A stretch of DNA of 64,000 bases from Nocardia alni. Its GTDB lineage: Bacteria; Actinomycetota; Actinomycetes; Mycobacteriales; Mycobacteriaceae. Of the stretch, positions 25,688 to 34,761 are shown in pieces. The position numbers and the translations under genes are program-made. Numbering within the stretch: the stretch's first letter is position 1; each line of letters opens with the position of its first letter. The stretch is from NCBI RefSeq assembly GCF_019038435.1, contig NZ_JAGPOX010000004.1, positions 1-64,000 of the forward strand. Direction: 5' to 3'. Below the pieces are notes generated by a model. It ran no database searches. It was given only the letters and a program-made list of their open reading frames with translations, and was not told the origin of the DNA.

Positions 25688-27226
25688 TCAGCGCTCACCA
25701 CTCGAGGGAGGGTGCGCATCCACGAGATGCGCACCCTCCCTGTCTGTTTCAGGGCCAGCGGCCGGCCACATCAGTACCAGGACTATCGCCGCGCAGGCCA
25801 GCAGCAGCGCCGCGCAGAACATCATGGCGGTGCTCACCCCGTACAGGAAGCCGGTCCGCGACGCCGTCCCCGATCCGCCCGCCTGGACGATGACACCGAG
25901 CAGTGCGACGCCCAGGGTGCTGCCGATCTTGCGGCAGGTGTTGTGGACGGCGGAGGCGACACCGCTGAAATCGGCCGAGACGCTGGACACCGCGGCGTTG
26001 CTCATCGCGGAACTCATCAGCCCGACTCCGATGCCGAACACCGCGATTCGCCATTCCACCTGTATCACCGACGCGTCGTCCGACAGCAGCGCCAACACCA
26101 GGCAGCCCAGTCCGGACACGACCAGACCGCCGACCAGCACGACGCGGATGCCGAAGCGGGCGGCCAGCCGTCCGGCGAACGGGGCGAGCCCGGCCATCAG
26201 GCACGTCATCGGCAGGAACAGCAGCCCGGAGACCAGCGCCGAGCGGTGCTGGTAATGCTGGAAGTAGAGGTTGTAGTAGAAGATGATCCCGGTCTGGGTG
26301 AGGAAGTAGACCAGGCCGGCCACGTTGGCGGCGATGAATCCGCGGGCCCGCCACAGGTGCAGGGGCATCATCGGCACCCGGCCGCGGCGTGCGGTCCGCG
26401 CTTGGAGCACGCAGAACAGTACGGCTCCCCCTGCGGCGACCACGAAACAGACGATGATCCGTGGCGAGGTCCAACCATAGGCGCTCACCTCGATCAAGCC
26501 GTAGACCAGCGCGATCAGCCAGACCACGCTCACCGCGCCGCCCAGCAGGTCGACCGGCGCGGCCGCGGCGGGGCGACCGTGCCGGGACTCGGGCAGCGCG
26601 CGGTAGCCCAGCGCCAGGGCGACCAACGCGAGCAGTAGGGACAGCAAGAAAGCGGCCCGCCAGTCGGCGATGGCGATCAGCACACCGCCCAGGACCGGAC
26701 CTCCCGCCATGCCGAGGCTGGACACCCCGGCCCAGATCCCCACGGCACGGGCGCGAGCGCCCTTGTCCGGATACTCGTGGACCAGGACGGACAGGGTCTG
26801 CGGGAGCATGACCGCGACGCCGACAGCCTGAACCACCCGGGCCACGAGCAACATCGGCAGATTCAGCGAGACCGCGCACAGCAGTGACCCCAGCGCGAAA
26901 AGGGCGACGCCACAGAGAAAAGCGTTGCGACGGCCGATCCGGTTGCCGAGCGCACCACCGGGCAGCAGCAGGGCAGCGTAGCCGAGGGTGTAGATGTCAC
27001 CCACCCACTGCAACCCGGTCAGTGAGGAGACGCCCACCGCCGCCCCGATCTGCGGCGTGATGATGTGCATCATCGACGTGTTGAGCATCGACAGCATCAG
27101 GCCGAGACACATGGCGATCAGGACGCGACCGCTGCCTCGGCCGTCGGTGCCCGGGTTTCGGGGCTCGCCCGTCCCCTCGTCGTGGTGCTGCGTCGTTGAG
27201 TGGTCCAAGGCTGTCTCCTTCATCAT
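25688..27226 (-). CDS. MFS transporter, DHA2 (EmrB/QacA) family
   Basis: About 512 residues with around 14 membrane helices, as in the EmrB/QacA group. The conserved motifs are GLQWVGDIYTLGYAALLLPG in helix 2, LGNRIGRRNAF (motif A) and GVSSLGMAGGPVLGGVLI (motif C, antiporter). A start at 27226 or 27223 fits better than the upstream codon because the extra residues look non-coding. It may export the pathway substrate, intermediates or a toxic compound. Its last codons lie within a strong hairpin shared with the convergent operon. Confidence 0.88.
   Translation of the reverse strand: MMKETALDHSTTQHHDEGTGEPRNPGTDGRGSGRVLIAMCLGLMLSMLNTSMMHIITPQIGAAVGVSSLTGLQWVGDIYTLGYAALLLPGGALGNRIGRRNAFLCGVALFALGSLLCAVSLNLPMLLVARVVQAVGVAVMLPQTLSVLVHEYPDKGARARAVGIWAGVSSLGMAGGPVLGGVLIAIADWRAAFLLSLLLALVALALGYRALPESRHGRPAAAAPVDLLGGAVSVVWLIALVYGLIEVSAYGWTSPRIIVCFVVAAGGAVLFCVLQARTARRGRVPMMPLHLWRARGFIAANVAGLVYFLTQTGIIFYYNLYFQHYQHRSALVSGLLFLPMTCLMAGLAPFAGRLAARFGIRVVLVGGLVVSGLGCLVLALLSDDASVIQVEWRIAVFGIGVGLMSSAMSNAAVSSVSADFSGVASAVHNTCRKIGSTLGVALLGVIVQAGGSGTASRTGFLYGVSTAMMFCAALLLACAAIVLVLMWPAAGPETDREGAHLVDAHPPSSGER
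25705..25741. terminator. Bidirectional hairpin between convergent genes
   Basis: Perfect 15-bp arms at 25705-25719 and 25727-25741 (AGGGAGGGTGCGCAT and its complement) with a 7-base loop. It lies 23 bp after the dehydrogenase stop but inside the last codons of the MFS gene, so it encodes the transporter's C-terminal REGAHLVDAHPP. Confidence 0.75.
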
Positions 27227-27312
27227 CGGCTCGCCGAGATTGTCATGCAATCCAGAAAGCCAGAAGGCAAGTATCACCTACAGAGACGCCAAAGAAGAAG
27301 CATATAGCCAAT

Positions 27313-27325
27313 ATTGTTTTACAAT
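27313..27325. promoter_or_regulatory. Inverted repeat ATTGT-TTT-ACAAT upstream of the MFS gene
   Basis: Two perfect 5-bp arms around TTT, in an AT-rich patch between the MFS gene and the next operon. It fits the broad GntR pattern TNGTNNNACNA but not the GG/CC core of the other sites in the cluster, so it may be bound by another regulator. Confidence 0.3.
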
Positions 27326-27348
27326 TTAGAGCAGATCCCGTGCGTTGA

Positions 27349-28371
27349 TCACAGCGTCGGCTGGTACTGGTACCTACTGCTGCGCGTCAGGGCGAACTCG
27401 AAGATGCCCGATCCACGAATGGTGCCGAGGGTGAAGGTGCACAGCCGGTCGGTGAGGGCCGAGTCCAGGGAGCGTGGCGTTACCGAACCGTCGAGGGGGT
27501 AACGATCCGACTCGACGTGATCGACGCCGGACGAGACGCCGTGATGGCCGCCGTAGCCGGCCCCGGCCATATAGCCGCCACCCGCCCGGCCGTCGGCGTG
27601 CACCAGGTAGCGCTTCCCGTCGGCCGTTCGGACCTCGACGTCTCCCTCGACCAGGTCGAGGTCGGAGGTGAACACGAGCGCGTGCCGCACATCGGTGATC
27701 GCGTCCAGGCGGCCGTCCTCGTGCATGACGGCCCCCTCGAGCAGAAGCCTTTCGTGCGCACGGGTTTCGACGAGCAGGAAGCCGATCGAGAACCTCGGGA
27801 ACTGCGCCTGATACCAGATGTGCAGCCCCTGGCCGCCGGACATCGTGCGCACGCCGCGAGAGCGATCCCGCTGCCCGTACCAGCCATCCGCGACGTACTG
27901 CCGGTCGTCGACGCGCAACGTGCCCTCGTACCAACCGGATTGGAAGAGGTGGTCGAACGAGGTGCGGACCGAGGAGGTATTGGTGACGGCGATCTCGCCG
28001 GACCACGCGGGCGTGCGAGCCCGCCAGGTCAGATCGAACTCGGCGCCGATCGGGTTGGGGCCCAGGTGAAGTCGCCACAGCTGGTTCGGCTCGACCGTTT
28101 CGAAGCGAAACGGGCCGGCGCCGTCGCGGTTCGTCGCGCTCAGCTGGGTGGAGAACCGCAGGTTGCGCTGCTGGTCCCCGTCGCTGACGACCACGAAGCC
28201 GTCCGCGGTGTCCTTGGGCGGGTAGATGCCGAAACCCATGATCACCGAGGGGGTTACGGCATCGATCGGATGCATGTTGAACATGAGCCGATCGAAGAAG
28301 CCGTCCGGGAGATCGCGGACCTCCGGCCCGACGAGCGGATCATGGAAGGCGGTGCCGGGCGTGATGGCCAT
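27349..28371 (-). CDS. DUF7064/DUF7065-type (AttH/CrtC-like) protein
   Basis: A 340-residue protein starting at MAITPGTAFHDP with AAGGAG upstream. The central motif DGWYGQRDRSRGVRTM and the flanking beta-rich segments (LHIWYQAQF, IGFLLVETRAHERLLLEG) fit the lipocalin-like AttH/CrtC fold annotated as DUF7064/DUF7065. It is often encoded beside ACAD10-type kinases in actinobacterial steroid and fatty-acid clusters, as here. A hydratase or carrier role is possible; none is proven. Last gene of the minus-strand crotonase operon. Confidence 0.65.
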   Translation of the reverse strand: MAITPGTAFHDPLVGPEVRDLPDGFFDRLMFNMHPIDAVTPSVIMGFGIYPPKDTADGFVVVSDGDQQRNLRFSTQLSATNRDGAGPFRFETVEPNQLWRLHLGPNPIGAEFDLTWRARTPAWSGEIAVTNTSSVRTSFDHLFQSGWYEGTLRVDDRQYVADGWYGQRDRSRGVRTMSGGQGLHIWYQAQFPRFSIGFLLVETRAHERLLLEGAVMHEDGRLDAITDVRHALVFTSDLDLVEGDVEVRTADGKRYLVHADGRAGGGYMAGAGYGGHHGVSSGVDHVESDRYPLDGSVTPRSLDSALTDRLCTFTLGTIRGSGIFEFALTRSSRYQYQPTL

Positions 28372-28385
28372 CGAGAACTCCTTGA

Positions 28386-29432
28386 TTACAGCCGGGCGGT
28401 GGAGTCGGCGGCCGCGATTCCGGCGACGCGTCGCGCATCGTCGAGGAACCGCCGGACCAACTCGGGATCGGAATAGTAGGGATCCCCGATCCCATCCAGA
28501 ACGCGCCGGCGACTGTATTCGTACAGCACGGCCAGCTTCCACAACGACAGCGTCGTATACCACGCGAGGTTCCCGAGATCCTGGCCGGTACGGGCGCTGT
28601 AACGCTGTGCCAGTTCCTCTTTCGACGGATAGCCGTTCTCCAGCATCGCCGCGCCGAGCTCCGCGGTCGGGTTCATCGGCCGGCCGGGCTCGGGGATCGT
28701 CGCCATCAGATACCCCACGTCGAGCAGTGGATCGCCGATCGTGGCGAGCTCCCAGTCCAGCACCGCCGCGATGCGCCCCGGAGCGTCCGGTGCGAGCACG
28801 AGGTTGCCGATCCGGAAATCACAGTGCACGAGCGAGGCGCCCGACTCCGGCGGCGTGTTCGCCTCGAGCCAGGAGTCGACATCCGCGAACTCGGCCGGTG
28901 GATTGCCCTCGTCGTCGGCCACGAGCCGCCGCATCCGCCGCAGGTGTCTGGCGTTGAAGCCCGCCGGCCGTCCCATGTCGGCCAGACCCACAGCACGCCA
29001 ATCGACTTCGTGCAGATCCGCCAGGGTGTCGATCAGGTCGTAGCCGATGGATCGCCGTTGGTGGACCGAGTCGAGCGGCGCGGGTGTGTGAGTGGTGACG
29101 ACCGGTCCCGCGGCGAAGCTCATCACGTAGAACGGGACATCGAGCACCTCGCCCTCCGCCGCCACGGCGAGCACCCGCGGGACCGGCACCGCGGTGTCCC
29201 GCAGCGCCTTCAGCAGTGTCGCCTCCCGGAGCATGTCGTTGGCGCCCGGGGGAATCGGCGGCGGCGGCGGGCGGCGTACCACGACGCCGGTGCTGCCGTC
29301 GCTCACCAGGAACGTCAGGTTGGAGTGCCCGTCTCCGATGGCCTTGGTCGTGATCGGCCCCGACAGTATCTCGTGCGCGGCGAGGAACTCCCCCAGCGCC
29401 TTTCGCGTTTCGGCCGTCCAATCCCACGTCAT
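28386..29432 (-). CDS. ACAD10/LvaA-type aminoglycoside-phosphotransferase-fold kinase
   Basis: A 348-residue APH-fold kinase. ATP-binding Gly-loop region GDGHSNLTFLV, Lys/Arg strand VVVRRPPPP, catalytic Brenner motif LVHCDFRIGNLVL and metal-binding AVLDWELATIGDPLLD are all present. Relatives in mammalian ACAD10/11 and bacterial LvaA phosphorylate 4-hydroxyacyl-CoA esters during gamma-hydroxy acid breakdown. With crotonases and dehydrogenases around it, a hydroxyacyl-CoA kinase is more likely than an antibiotic kinase. That assignment is inference. Confidence 0.78.
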   Translation of the reverse strand: MTWDWTAETRKALGEFLAAHEILSGPITTKAIGDGHSNLTFLVSDGSTGVVVRRPPPPPIPPGANDMLREATLLKALRDTAVPVPRVLAVAAEGEVLDVPFYVMSFAAGPVVTTHTPAPLDSVHQRRSIGYDLIDTLADLHEVDWRAVGLADMGRPAGFNARHLRRMRRLVADDEGNPPAEFADVDSWLEANTPPESGASLVHCDFRIGNLVLAPDAPGRIAAVLDWELATIGDPLLDVGYLMATIPEPGRPMNPTAELGAAMLENGYPSKEELAQRYSARTGQDLGNLAWYTTLSLWKLAVLYEYSRRRVLDGIGDPYYSDPELVRRFLDDARRVAGIAAADSTARL

Positions 29433-29439
29433 CGCGGCC

Positions 29440-30252
29440 TCACCGGCCCGAGAACTGCGGCGGGCGCTTGGCTTTGAAGGCAGCGAGCGCTTCGGGCATG
29501 TCCTCGGTCCTCGTCAGCAGGGCCTGGCCGCGGTTCTCGAGTTCGAGAGCCGCTTCGTACGAGCCGATTTCGGTGTTGCGCTGAATGGCGCGCTTGGACA
29601 TCCGCACGCCGCCGGGCGAGTTCTGCGCGATCACGCGTGCCATGGCGAGCGCCTCGTCGAGCAACCGGTCGGCCGGCACGACCTGGTTGACCAGGCCGAT
29701 CCGCAACGCCTCCTCGGCCCCGACGATCCGTGCGGTGTAAGCGATCTCGGCCGCTCGCGCCGGACCGACGAGCCTGGACAGGTTGTAGGAGGTGCCCAGC
29801 TCACCGACCGACAGCCCGACCTTCACGAACGCCGCGCTCATCTTGAGAGTCGGTGCGGCCAGCCGAATGTCGGCGGCCAGCGCCAGCGCCATCCCGCCGC
29901 CCGTCGCGGCGCCGTGGACGGCGGCGATCACCGGAAACGGGAGATGGCGGATGGATTGGATGCCGCCCGTGGCGGTCTCCTGAAATCGCAGGAACTCCCG
30001 CACGCCCATCTCGGTGATCACCTGGATCTCGTCGAGGTCGAAGCCGGCGCAGAACGCACGCTCTCCGGCCCCTGTGAGGATGAGCGCGCGTAGACCGCTG
30101 TCGCGCAGCGCACGCCCCGCGGCCAGGTAGTCGTGGAACATCGCCACGGTCTGCGCGTTCATCCGGTCGGGCCGGTTGATGCGCAGGACGCCGACGCCGG
30201 GTTCGGCCTCTTCGAAGGTCAGGGTCTGTAGTTCGGGAAGGTTGATGCTCAT
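29440..30252 (-). CDS. Enoyl-CoA hydratase/isomerase family protein
   Basis: A 270-residue crotonase. The oxyanion hole is formed by AFCAGFDLDE and HGAATGGGMALALAADI. The first catalytic Glu position of classical hydratases is Ala here (GGGMALA), while VGLSVGELGTSYNL carries an acidic residue where dienoyl-CoA isomerases have theirs. It is thus more likely an isomerase-like or specialised hydratase than a standard hydratase. GAGG precedes the ATG; genes on both sides are within 30 bp. Confidence 0.83.
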   Translation of the reverse strand: MSINLPELQTLTFEEAEPGVGVLRINRPDRMNAQTVAMFHDYLAAGRALRDSGLRALILTGAGERAFCAGFDLDEIQVITEMGVREFLRFQETATGGIQSIRHLPFPVIAAVHGAATGGGMALALAADIRLAAPTLKMSAAFVKVGLSVGELGTSYNLSRLVGPARAAEIAYTARIVGAEEALRIGLVNQVVPADRLLDEALAMARVIAQNSPGGVRMSKRAIQRNTEIGSYEAALELENRGQALLTRTEDMPEALAAFKAKRPPQFSGR

Positions 30253-30279
30253 GTCGTGGCCTCGTCTCGTCCAGCTCTG

Positions 30280-31089
30280 CTATTTGCCCTCGAAGACGGG
30301 CGCGCGCTTCTCTTTGAAGGCGTTCAGCGCCTCGATCATGTCCGGACTGCGGGTGAGCAGCGCCTGGCCGCGGTTCTCGAGTTCGATGGCCGCCGCGTAG
30401 GAGCCGACCTCGAGGTTGGCCTGCAACGCTCGTTTGGAAAGCTGCACGCCGCCCGGGGAATTCGCGACGATCTGTTTCGCGAGAGCCAGCGCGTCGGAGA
30501 CGGCGTCGCCCGCGCCGACCGAGTTGACCAGGCCCAGCTCCACCGCCTCGGCGGCGCCGACTTTCCTTCCGGTGAAACAGATTTCACTGGTCTTCGCCGG
30601 TCCGATCAGCCGGGTCAGCAGCCAGGAGGTGCCCAGATCGCCCGCGGACAGCCCGATCCGCACGAACGCGGCGTTGAACACCGCGTTCGGCCCGGCCAGG
30701 CGGATATCGGCGGCGAGCGCCAGCGCCAGGCCGCCACCGGCGGCCGGTCCGTTCACCGCCGCGATCACCGGAACGCGCAGCGAGCGGATCGCGGTCAGTG
30801 CCCGTGCGGCGCGCTCCTGCTGATCCAGCATGCCCAGGGCGCCCAGGTTCGGCAGGTCGTCGGCGTCGGCCAGGTCGTACCCGGAGCAGAAGGCCTTGCC
30901 CGCGCCGGTGAGGATCACGACCCGGCAGGCGTCCTCGGTCTCGAGCCCCCACGCGAGCTGTTCGAGTTCGACGAACATCGTATTGGTCATCGCGTTGTAC
31001 CGTTCGGGACGATTCAACGTGACCACCACGATGCCCGGCTCGACCTCCTCGGCCAGCAGGGTTTCGAACTTCTCTTCCAGGGTCTTCAT
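30280..31089 (-). CDS. Enoyl-CoA hydratase/isomerase family protein
   Basis: A 269-residue crotonase starting at MKTLEEKFE with GGAGGAG six bases upstream. It is a close relative of the next gene downstream (AFCSGYDLADA, GPAAGGGLALALAADI, IGLSAGDLGTSWLL); the two probably arose by duplication. As in its neighbour, the first Glu position is replaced (GGGLALA) and an Asp sits in SAGDLGTSW. A role as double-bond isomerase or hydratase for a ring intermediate is plausible. Confidence 0.83.
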   Translation of the reverse strand: MKTLEEKFETLLAEEVEPGIVVVTLNRPERYNAMTNTMFVELEQLAWGLETEDACRVVILTGAGKAFCSGYDLADADDLPNLGALGMLDQQERAARALTAIRSLRVPVIAAVNGPAAGGGLALALAADIRLAGPNAVFNAAFVRIGLSAGDLGTSWLLTRLIGPAKTSEICFTGRKVGAAEAVELGLVNSVGAGDAVSDALALAKQIVANSPGGVQLSKRALQANLEVGSYAAAIELENRGQALLTRSPDMIEALNAFKEKRAPVFEGK

Positions 31090-31128
31090 CCGGAACTCCT
31101 CCAACGAGCGGACGACGGCGAACAGTGG

Positions 31129-31911
31129 CTAGCGGAACCGCGGCTTGCGCTTGCCGACGAAGGCGCTGATGCCCTCGGCCGCTTCGCCGTCTTCGAACAA
31201 CGCTTGAATCTGCTCGACCTCGTATCGCGTCCCCTGCCCGAGCGGCAGGTCGAACGCCGCGTCCACCGTGCGGACCACCGCGAGCTGGGCGGGCAGCGAG
31301 GGGCCGAGGAGTTCGCGGGCGAACGCCAGCGCGGCCGCTGTCGCGTCGCCGTCGGTCAGCCGATCCACGAGGCCGATTCGGTACGCCTCGTCGGCGGCGA
31401 CCTGCCGTGCGGTCAGCATGATGTCCAGCGCACGCCCCTTTCCGACCAGTCGCGGGAGCCGCTGGGTACCGCCGGCGCCGGGGATCAATCCCAGTTTGAC
31501 CTCCGGCAGCCCGAACTTGCCGCCGGGCCCCGCCACCCGCAACGTGCACGCCATCGCGAGCTCCAGGCCGCCGCCCAGCGCCACACCGTCGACGGCGGCG
31601 ATGGAAATCCAGGGCGCCGCGGCGAGTCGGTCGTTGACCTCGCGCATCTTGTCGCCGTAAGCGGTGAAGCTCGCCGCATCGATCGTCGAGAGGTGCTTGA
31701 TGTCGGCGCCGGCGGCGAAGAAACCCGTCAGGGCGGATTCGAGCACCATGACCTTGACGTCGCCCGCCTTCTCGGCGGCGTCCATGGCGCGATGCATGCC
31801 CTCCAGCAGCGGGATCCCCAGCGCGTTGGCGGGCGGGCGGCGCATGGTCACCGCCACGACCCCCGGTTCGACCGCCTTCCAGGTGACCACATCCTGCGCC
31901 AGTTCTGCCAC
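31129..31911 (-). CDS. Enoyl-CoA hydratase (canonical active site)
   Basis: A 260-residue crotonase starting at GTG with GGAGG five bases upstream; the frame continues upstream but would run through the operator. Both catalytic glutamates of the hydratase family are present, in LGGGLELAMAC and in LPEVKLGLIPGAGGTQRL, and the oxyanion-hole region is FFAAGADIKH. It should hydrate a trans-2-enoyl-CoA. First gene of the five-gene minus-strand operon. Confidence 0.88.
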   Translation of the reverse strand: MAELAQDVVTWKAVEPGVVAVTMRRPPANALGIPLLEGMHRAMDAAEKAGDVKVMVLESALTGFFAAGADIKHLSTIDAASFTAYGDKMREVNDRLAAAPWISIAAVDGVALGGGLELAMACTLRVAGPGGKFGLPEVKLGLIPGAGGTQRLPRLVGKGRALDIMLTARQVAADEAYRIGLVDRLTDGDATAAALAFARELLGPSLPAQLAVVRTVDAAFDLPLGQGTRYEVEQIQALFEDGEAAEGISAFVGKRKPRFR

Positions 31912-31930
31912 GTCGCCCTCCAACCATTTC

Positions 31931-31945
31931 TTTGGTAAGACCAAA
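31931..31945. promoter_or_regulatory. GntR-type operator, site 2 (TTTGGTAAGACCAAA)
   Basis: Perfect palindrome with 6-bp arms (TTTGGT/ACCAAA) and a 3-base centre, 20 bp before the crotonase operon start on the minus strand. Best copy of the cluster's operator motif. Confidence 0.7.
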
Positions 31946-32001
31946 TTACACTTTAGCCGCCCCAGCTGCAAACTCGCATGGCAGGACTATTTGCTGATAG
32001 A

Positions 32002-32017
32002 TTAGGTAAGACCAAAT
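32002..32017. promoter_or_regulatory. GntR-type operator, site 3 (TTAGGTAAGACCAAAT)
   Basis: Same motif as site 2, 57 bp away, 20 bp before the chosen GntR start. This position suggests autoregulation, and the two sites together cover the divergent promoter region. Confidence 0.7.
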
Positions 32018-32036
32018 GCACAGAAAGCAGGTAACG

Positions 32037-32810
32037 ATGCCCGAGTCGCCCTCGTCGAGCACTGTTGCGCGACACCCGGTTCAGTTACAGCCGATGCAGG
32101 TGCCCAAGGCGTCGGACGTCCTCGCGAACGACCTGCGCGAGCGCATCCTGCGCGGCGAGTTTCCCTCGGGCACGGCCCTGCCGCCCGAGCGCGAACTGGT
32201 CACCCAGACCCAGATGAGCCGCACGACCGTCCGCGAGGCACTGCGCATCCTCGAGGTGCAGGGCCTGATCGTCATCAAGACCGGCCGCTCCGGCGGCGCG
32301 TTCGTGCAGCAGCCCGGCGGCGCGGCCGTGGCCTCCTCGGCGACCCTGCTCATCCGTGGCCAGCAGTTGCGGCTGATCGACCTGCTGGAGACCCGCGAGG
32401 CCATCGAGCCCGCCTGCGCGGGCCTGGCGGCGAAGTACCGCACCGACGACGACATCGCCGTCCTCGACGCGGCCAACGCGACACTCGGCGATCTCGATAT
32501 TCCGCTCGAACGATTCCTCCAGGCCAATGTGGACTGGCACCTCGCGGTCGCCGCCGCCAGCCACAACGAACTGCTGACGGGTTTCATGACCGCGCTGTCG
32601 AAGGCCATCTACAGCTCGACGGAGAACACCGCCTTCGTCGACGAGGAGGTCCGCACGACCACCTACCGGGCGCACAAGACGATCACCGATGCCATCCGCC
32701 TCGGCGACTCCGCGGCCGCCACGCGCCGCATGACCAAGCACGTCCACGGTTACGCCGAGGCCGTGGTGCAGGTCGAGAAGCGCACCGAGATCGAGATCGA
32801 GGAGTCCTGA
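32037..32810 (+). CDS. GntR-family (FadR/FCD subfamily) regulator of the catabolic cluster
   Basis: About 257 residues from MPESPSSS; an ATG 21 bp upstream overlaps the operator and is unlikely. The N-terminal winged helix is complete: DVLANDLRERILRGEFPSGT, LPPERELVTQTQMSRTTVRE and ALRILEVQGLIVIKTGRSGG. The C-terminal all-helical FCD domain has LLETREAIEPACAGLA, ANVDWHLAVAAASHNELL and AHKTITDAIRLGD, with spaced Asp/His residues that bind metal and effector in this group. It is probably a repressor released by a CoA ester or acid intermediate. Confidence 0.9.
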   Translation: MPESPSSSTVARHPVQLQPMQVPKASDVLANDLRERILRGEFPSGTALPPERELVTQTQMSRTTVREALRILEVQGLIVIKTGRSGGAFVQQPGGAAVASSATLLIRGQQLRLIDLLETREAIEPACAGLAAKYRTDDDIAVLDAANATLGDLDIPLERFLQANVDWHLAVAAASHNELLTGFMTALSKAIYSSTENTAFVDEEVRTTTYRAHKTITDAIRLGDSAAATRRMTKHVHGYAEAVVQVEKRTEIEIEES

Positions 32811-32838
32811 AAAGCGGAGTCCTGAATTCGCCTACGCC

Positions 32839-33888
32839 TCATACCGATACCGGGCTCGCGAGGTGGATCCGCAAGCCCGACAGGATTTCGGTGTTGATCG
32901 CACGGGTCTCCTGATCGCTGAGTCCCCACGGCGGCGCGACCAGGTCGAGGTGGTCGAACCCCTCCGGGATCCGTGCCAGCGCCGCCGGAAAATCGGCCGG
33001 CGCGCAGGCGATCGCGATCGCGTCGATCATATCGTCCGTCACGGCGGCGATCAGGGCCTCGTCGTCACGCTCACGGGCCGCCTGACGGATCTTCTGCTGC
33101 TCGGCGCTCCAGCCGTGCAGCTCGAAGAGCCGGTCGTAGACACGAGAAGCCGCGTACTGACCGATGGCGTACGCCGCCTGACGCCGCGCCAGCTCGACGT
33201 CCTGGTTGATCGCGCACATCCGGATGCCCATGACGGTCACGTCGGCTGGATCACGACCGGAAACCGCCGCGCCGGCGGCGATTTCGTCCGCGACCGGCCC
33301 GCGGACGTAATCGGCCGTGTACATCGGATGGCCGACGAGTCCGTCGGCGAGTTCACCGGCGGTGCGCAGCATCAGCTTGTTCACCCCCGCGATCCAGAGC
33401 GGAATCTCCGGCCGGATCGGTTCCAGCACATCGGATGTCGGTGTGATGTGCACGTGGTAGAAGCGGCCGTCGTGGTGCACCGGCCCCTCGTGCAGGCGCC
33501 ACAGCGCCTTGAGCACGGTGAGCAGTTCGGCCATCCGCGCGGCGGGCGCCTCGCCGGACACACCGTGCCAGGCCTCCATCATCTTCGGCGTGCCGTTGCC
33601 GAGTCCGAGAATGACCCTGCCACCGGACAATTCGTCCAGATCACGCGCCTCCGCCGCCCACATCAGCGGGCTGCGGCCCACACCGTAGGCGATATTCGAG
33701 CCGATCTGGATCGTGCGGGTACCCGCGGCCAGCGCCGCCATCGGCACGGTGGCCGAGCGGCTGTACAGCTCGCTCGTCCACACTGCCGCGCAACCGATCT
33801 CCTCGGCCTCCCGTGCCAGCTCGGTCATCGCCGCGAACCGTTCCGGTCCGCGGCCGACCCCGAATGCGTTGACTCCGAACGTCGTCAT
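32839..33888 (-). CDS. Luciferase-like (LLM, probably F420-dependent) oxidoreductase
   Basis: A 349-residue TIM-barrel protein of the bacterial luciferase-like family. The signatures are REAEEIGCAAVWTSELYSRS, TRTIQIGSNIAYGVGRSPLM and GRVILGLGNGTPKMMEAWHG, then IPLWIAGVNKLMLRTAGELA. The overall form is that of mycobacterial F420-dependent LLM enzymes; the cofactor cannot be fixed by eye and FMN is possible. Last gene of the long minus-strand operon, with GGAGG before the ATG. It may carry out a redox step on a ring ketone or an unsaturated acyl-CoA. Confidence 0.85.
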   Translation of the reverse strand: MTTFGVNAFGVGRGPERFAAMTELAREAEEIGCAAVWTSELYSRSATVPMAALAAGTRTIQIGSNIAYGVGRSPLMWAAEARDLDELSGGRVILGLGNGTPKMMEAWHGVSGEAPAARMAELLTVLKALWRLHEGPVHHDGRFYHVHITPTSDVLEPIRPEIPLWIAGVNKLMLRTAGELADGLVGHPMYTADYVRGPVADEIAAGAAVSGRDPADVTVMGIRMCAINQDVELARRQAAYAIGQYAASRVYDRLFELHGWSAEQQKIRQAARERDDEALIAAVTDDMIDAIAIACAPADFPAALARIPEGFDHLDLVAPPWGLSDQETRAINTEILSGLRIHLASPVSV

Positions 33889-33910
33889 ATCGCAGATCCT
33901 CCGGATGTAG

Positions 33911-34759
33911 TCAGGCTCGACGCGCGAACCGGTCGAACTCGGGCTTCCGCTTGGCCTTGAACGCCTCGCGGCCCTCCTTGGCCTCTTCGGTCGCGTAGAA
34001 CAGCAGATTCGCGTCGTGCGCGAGCTGCTGGATACCGGCCAGGCCGTCCTCGGCCGCGTGAAAACTGGCCTTCATCAGGCGCAGCGCCATCGGTGACAGC
34101 TCCATCATGCGCCGGCACCACGCCAGGGTCTCCGATTCGAGGTCGGCGAGGGGAACCACGGTGTTGACCAGCCCCATCTCCAGCGCCTCGGCGGCGTCGT
34201 ACTGCCGGCACAGGAACCAGATCTCCTTGGCCTTGCGCACACCGACCATGTCGGCCAGCAGCCCGGCGCCGAACCCGCCGTCGAAGGAACCGACCTTGGG
34301 GCCGACCTGTCCGAGACGAGCGTTGTCCGCGGCGATCGTGAGGTCACACACGATCTGCAGTACATGCCCGCCGCCGATCGCGTACCCGGCGACCATCGCC
34401 ACGACCGGCTTCGGCAGCCGGCGGATCTGTACCTGCAAATCCGTGACGTGGAAGCGCCCGACCGCGTCGGGCCGGTCGGGGTCCGTGAGATATCCCGTAT
34501 CGCCGCGCACACGCTGATCGCCGCCGGAGCAGAAGGCGCGATCGCCCTCGCCGGTCAGGACGATGACGCCGATCGAGGGATCCTCCCGGGCGTGCGTGAG
34601 CGCGTCGGAGATCTCGATCAACGTCTGCGGCCGGAAGGCGTTGTGCACCTGCGGGCGGCAGATCATGATCCTGGCGATGCCGTCCGCGGTCCGGGAGTAG
34701 TCGACGTCGTCGTATCGGCGGACGGTCGACCACTCCTGCGTGTCGTCTGTCACCGTCAT
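33911..34759 (-). CDS. MenB/BadI-type ring hydrolase
   Basis: A 282-residue crotonase starting at [10 protein letters not shown], 2 bp after the dehydrogenase stop. It carries all subgroup marks: RNP-like start [57 protein letters not shown] and [20 protein letters not shown]. These are shared by MenB (ring closure) and BadI (retro-Dieckmann ring opening). Coupling to a BadH-like dehydrogenase, the enzyme that supplies the beta-keto substrate of BadI, argues for ring opening. Confidence 0.82.
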   Translation of the reverse strand: MTVTDDTQEWSTVRRYDDVDYSRTADGIARIMICRPQVHNAFRPQTLIEISDALTHAREDPSIGVIVLTGEGDRAFCSGGDQRVRGDTGYLTDPDRPDAVGRFHVTDLQVQIRRLPKPVVAMVAGYAIGGGHVLQIVCDLTIAADNARLGQVGPKVGSFDGGFGAGLLADMVGVRKAKEIWFLCRQYDAAEALEMGLVNTVVPLADLESETLAWCRRMMELSPMALRLMKASFHAAEDGLAGIQQLAHDANLLFYATEEAKEGREAFKAKRKPEFDRFARRA

Positions 34760-34761
34760 CC

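Noticed and set aside
28386..29432. Aminoglycoside resistance kinase
   Set aside because: Motif pattern and context fit ACAD10/LvaA-type kinases in lipid catabolism rather than antibiotic kinases.
30256..31938. 560-codon plus-strand open frame opposite the crotonase genes
   Set aside because: Antisense shadow of three clear crotonases, composition low in hydrophobic cores and no start signal.
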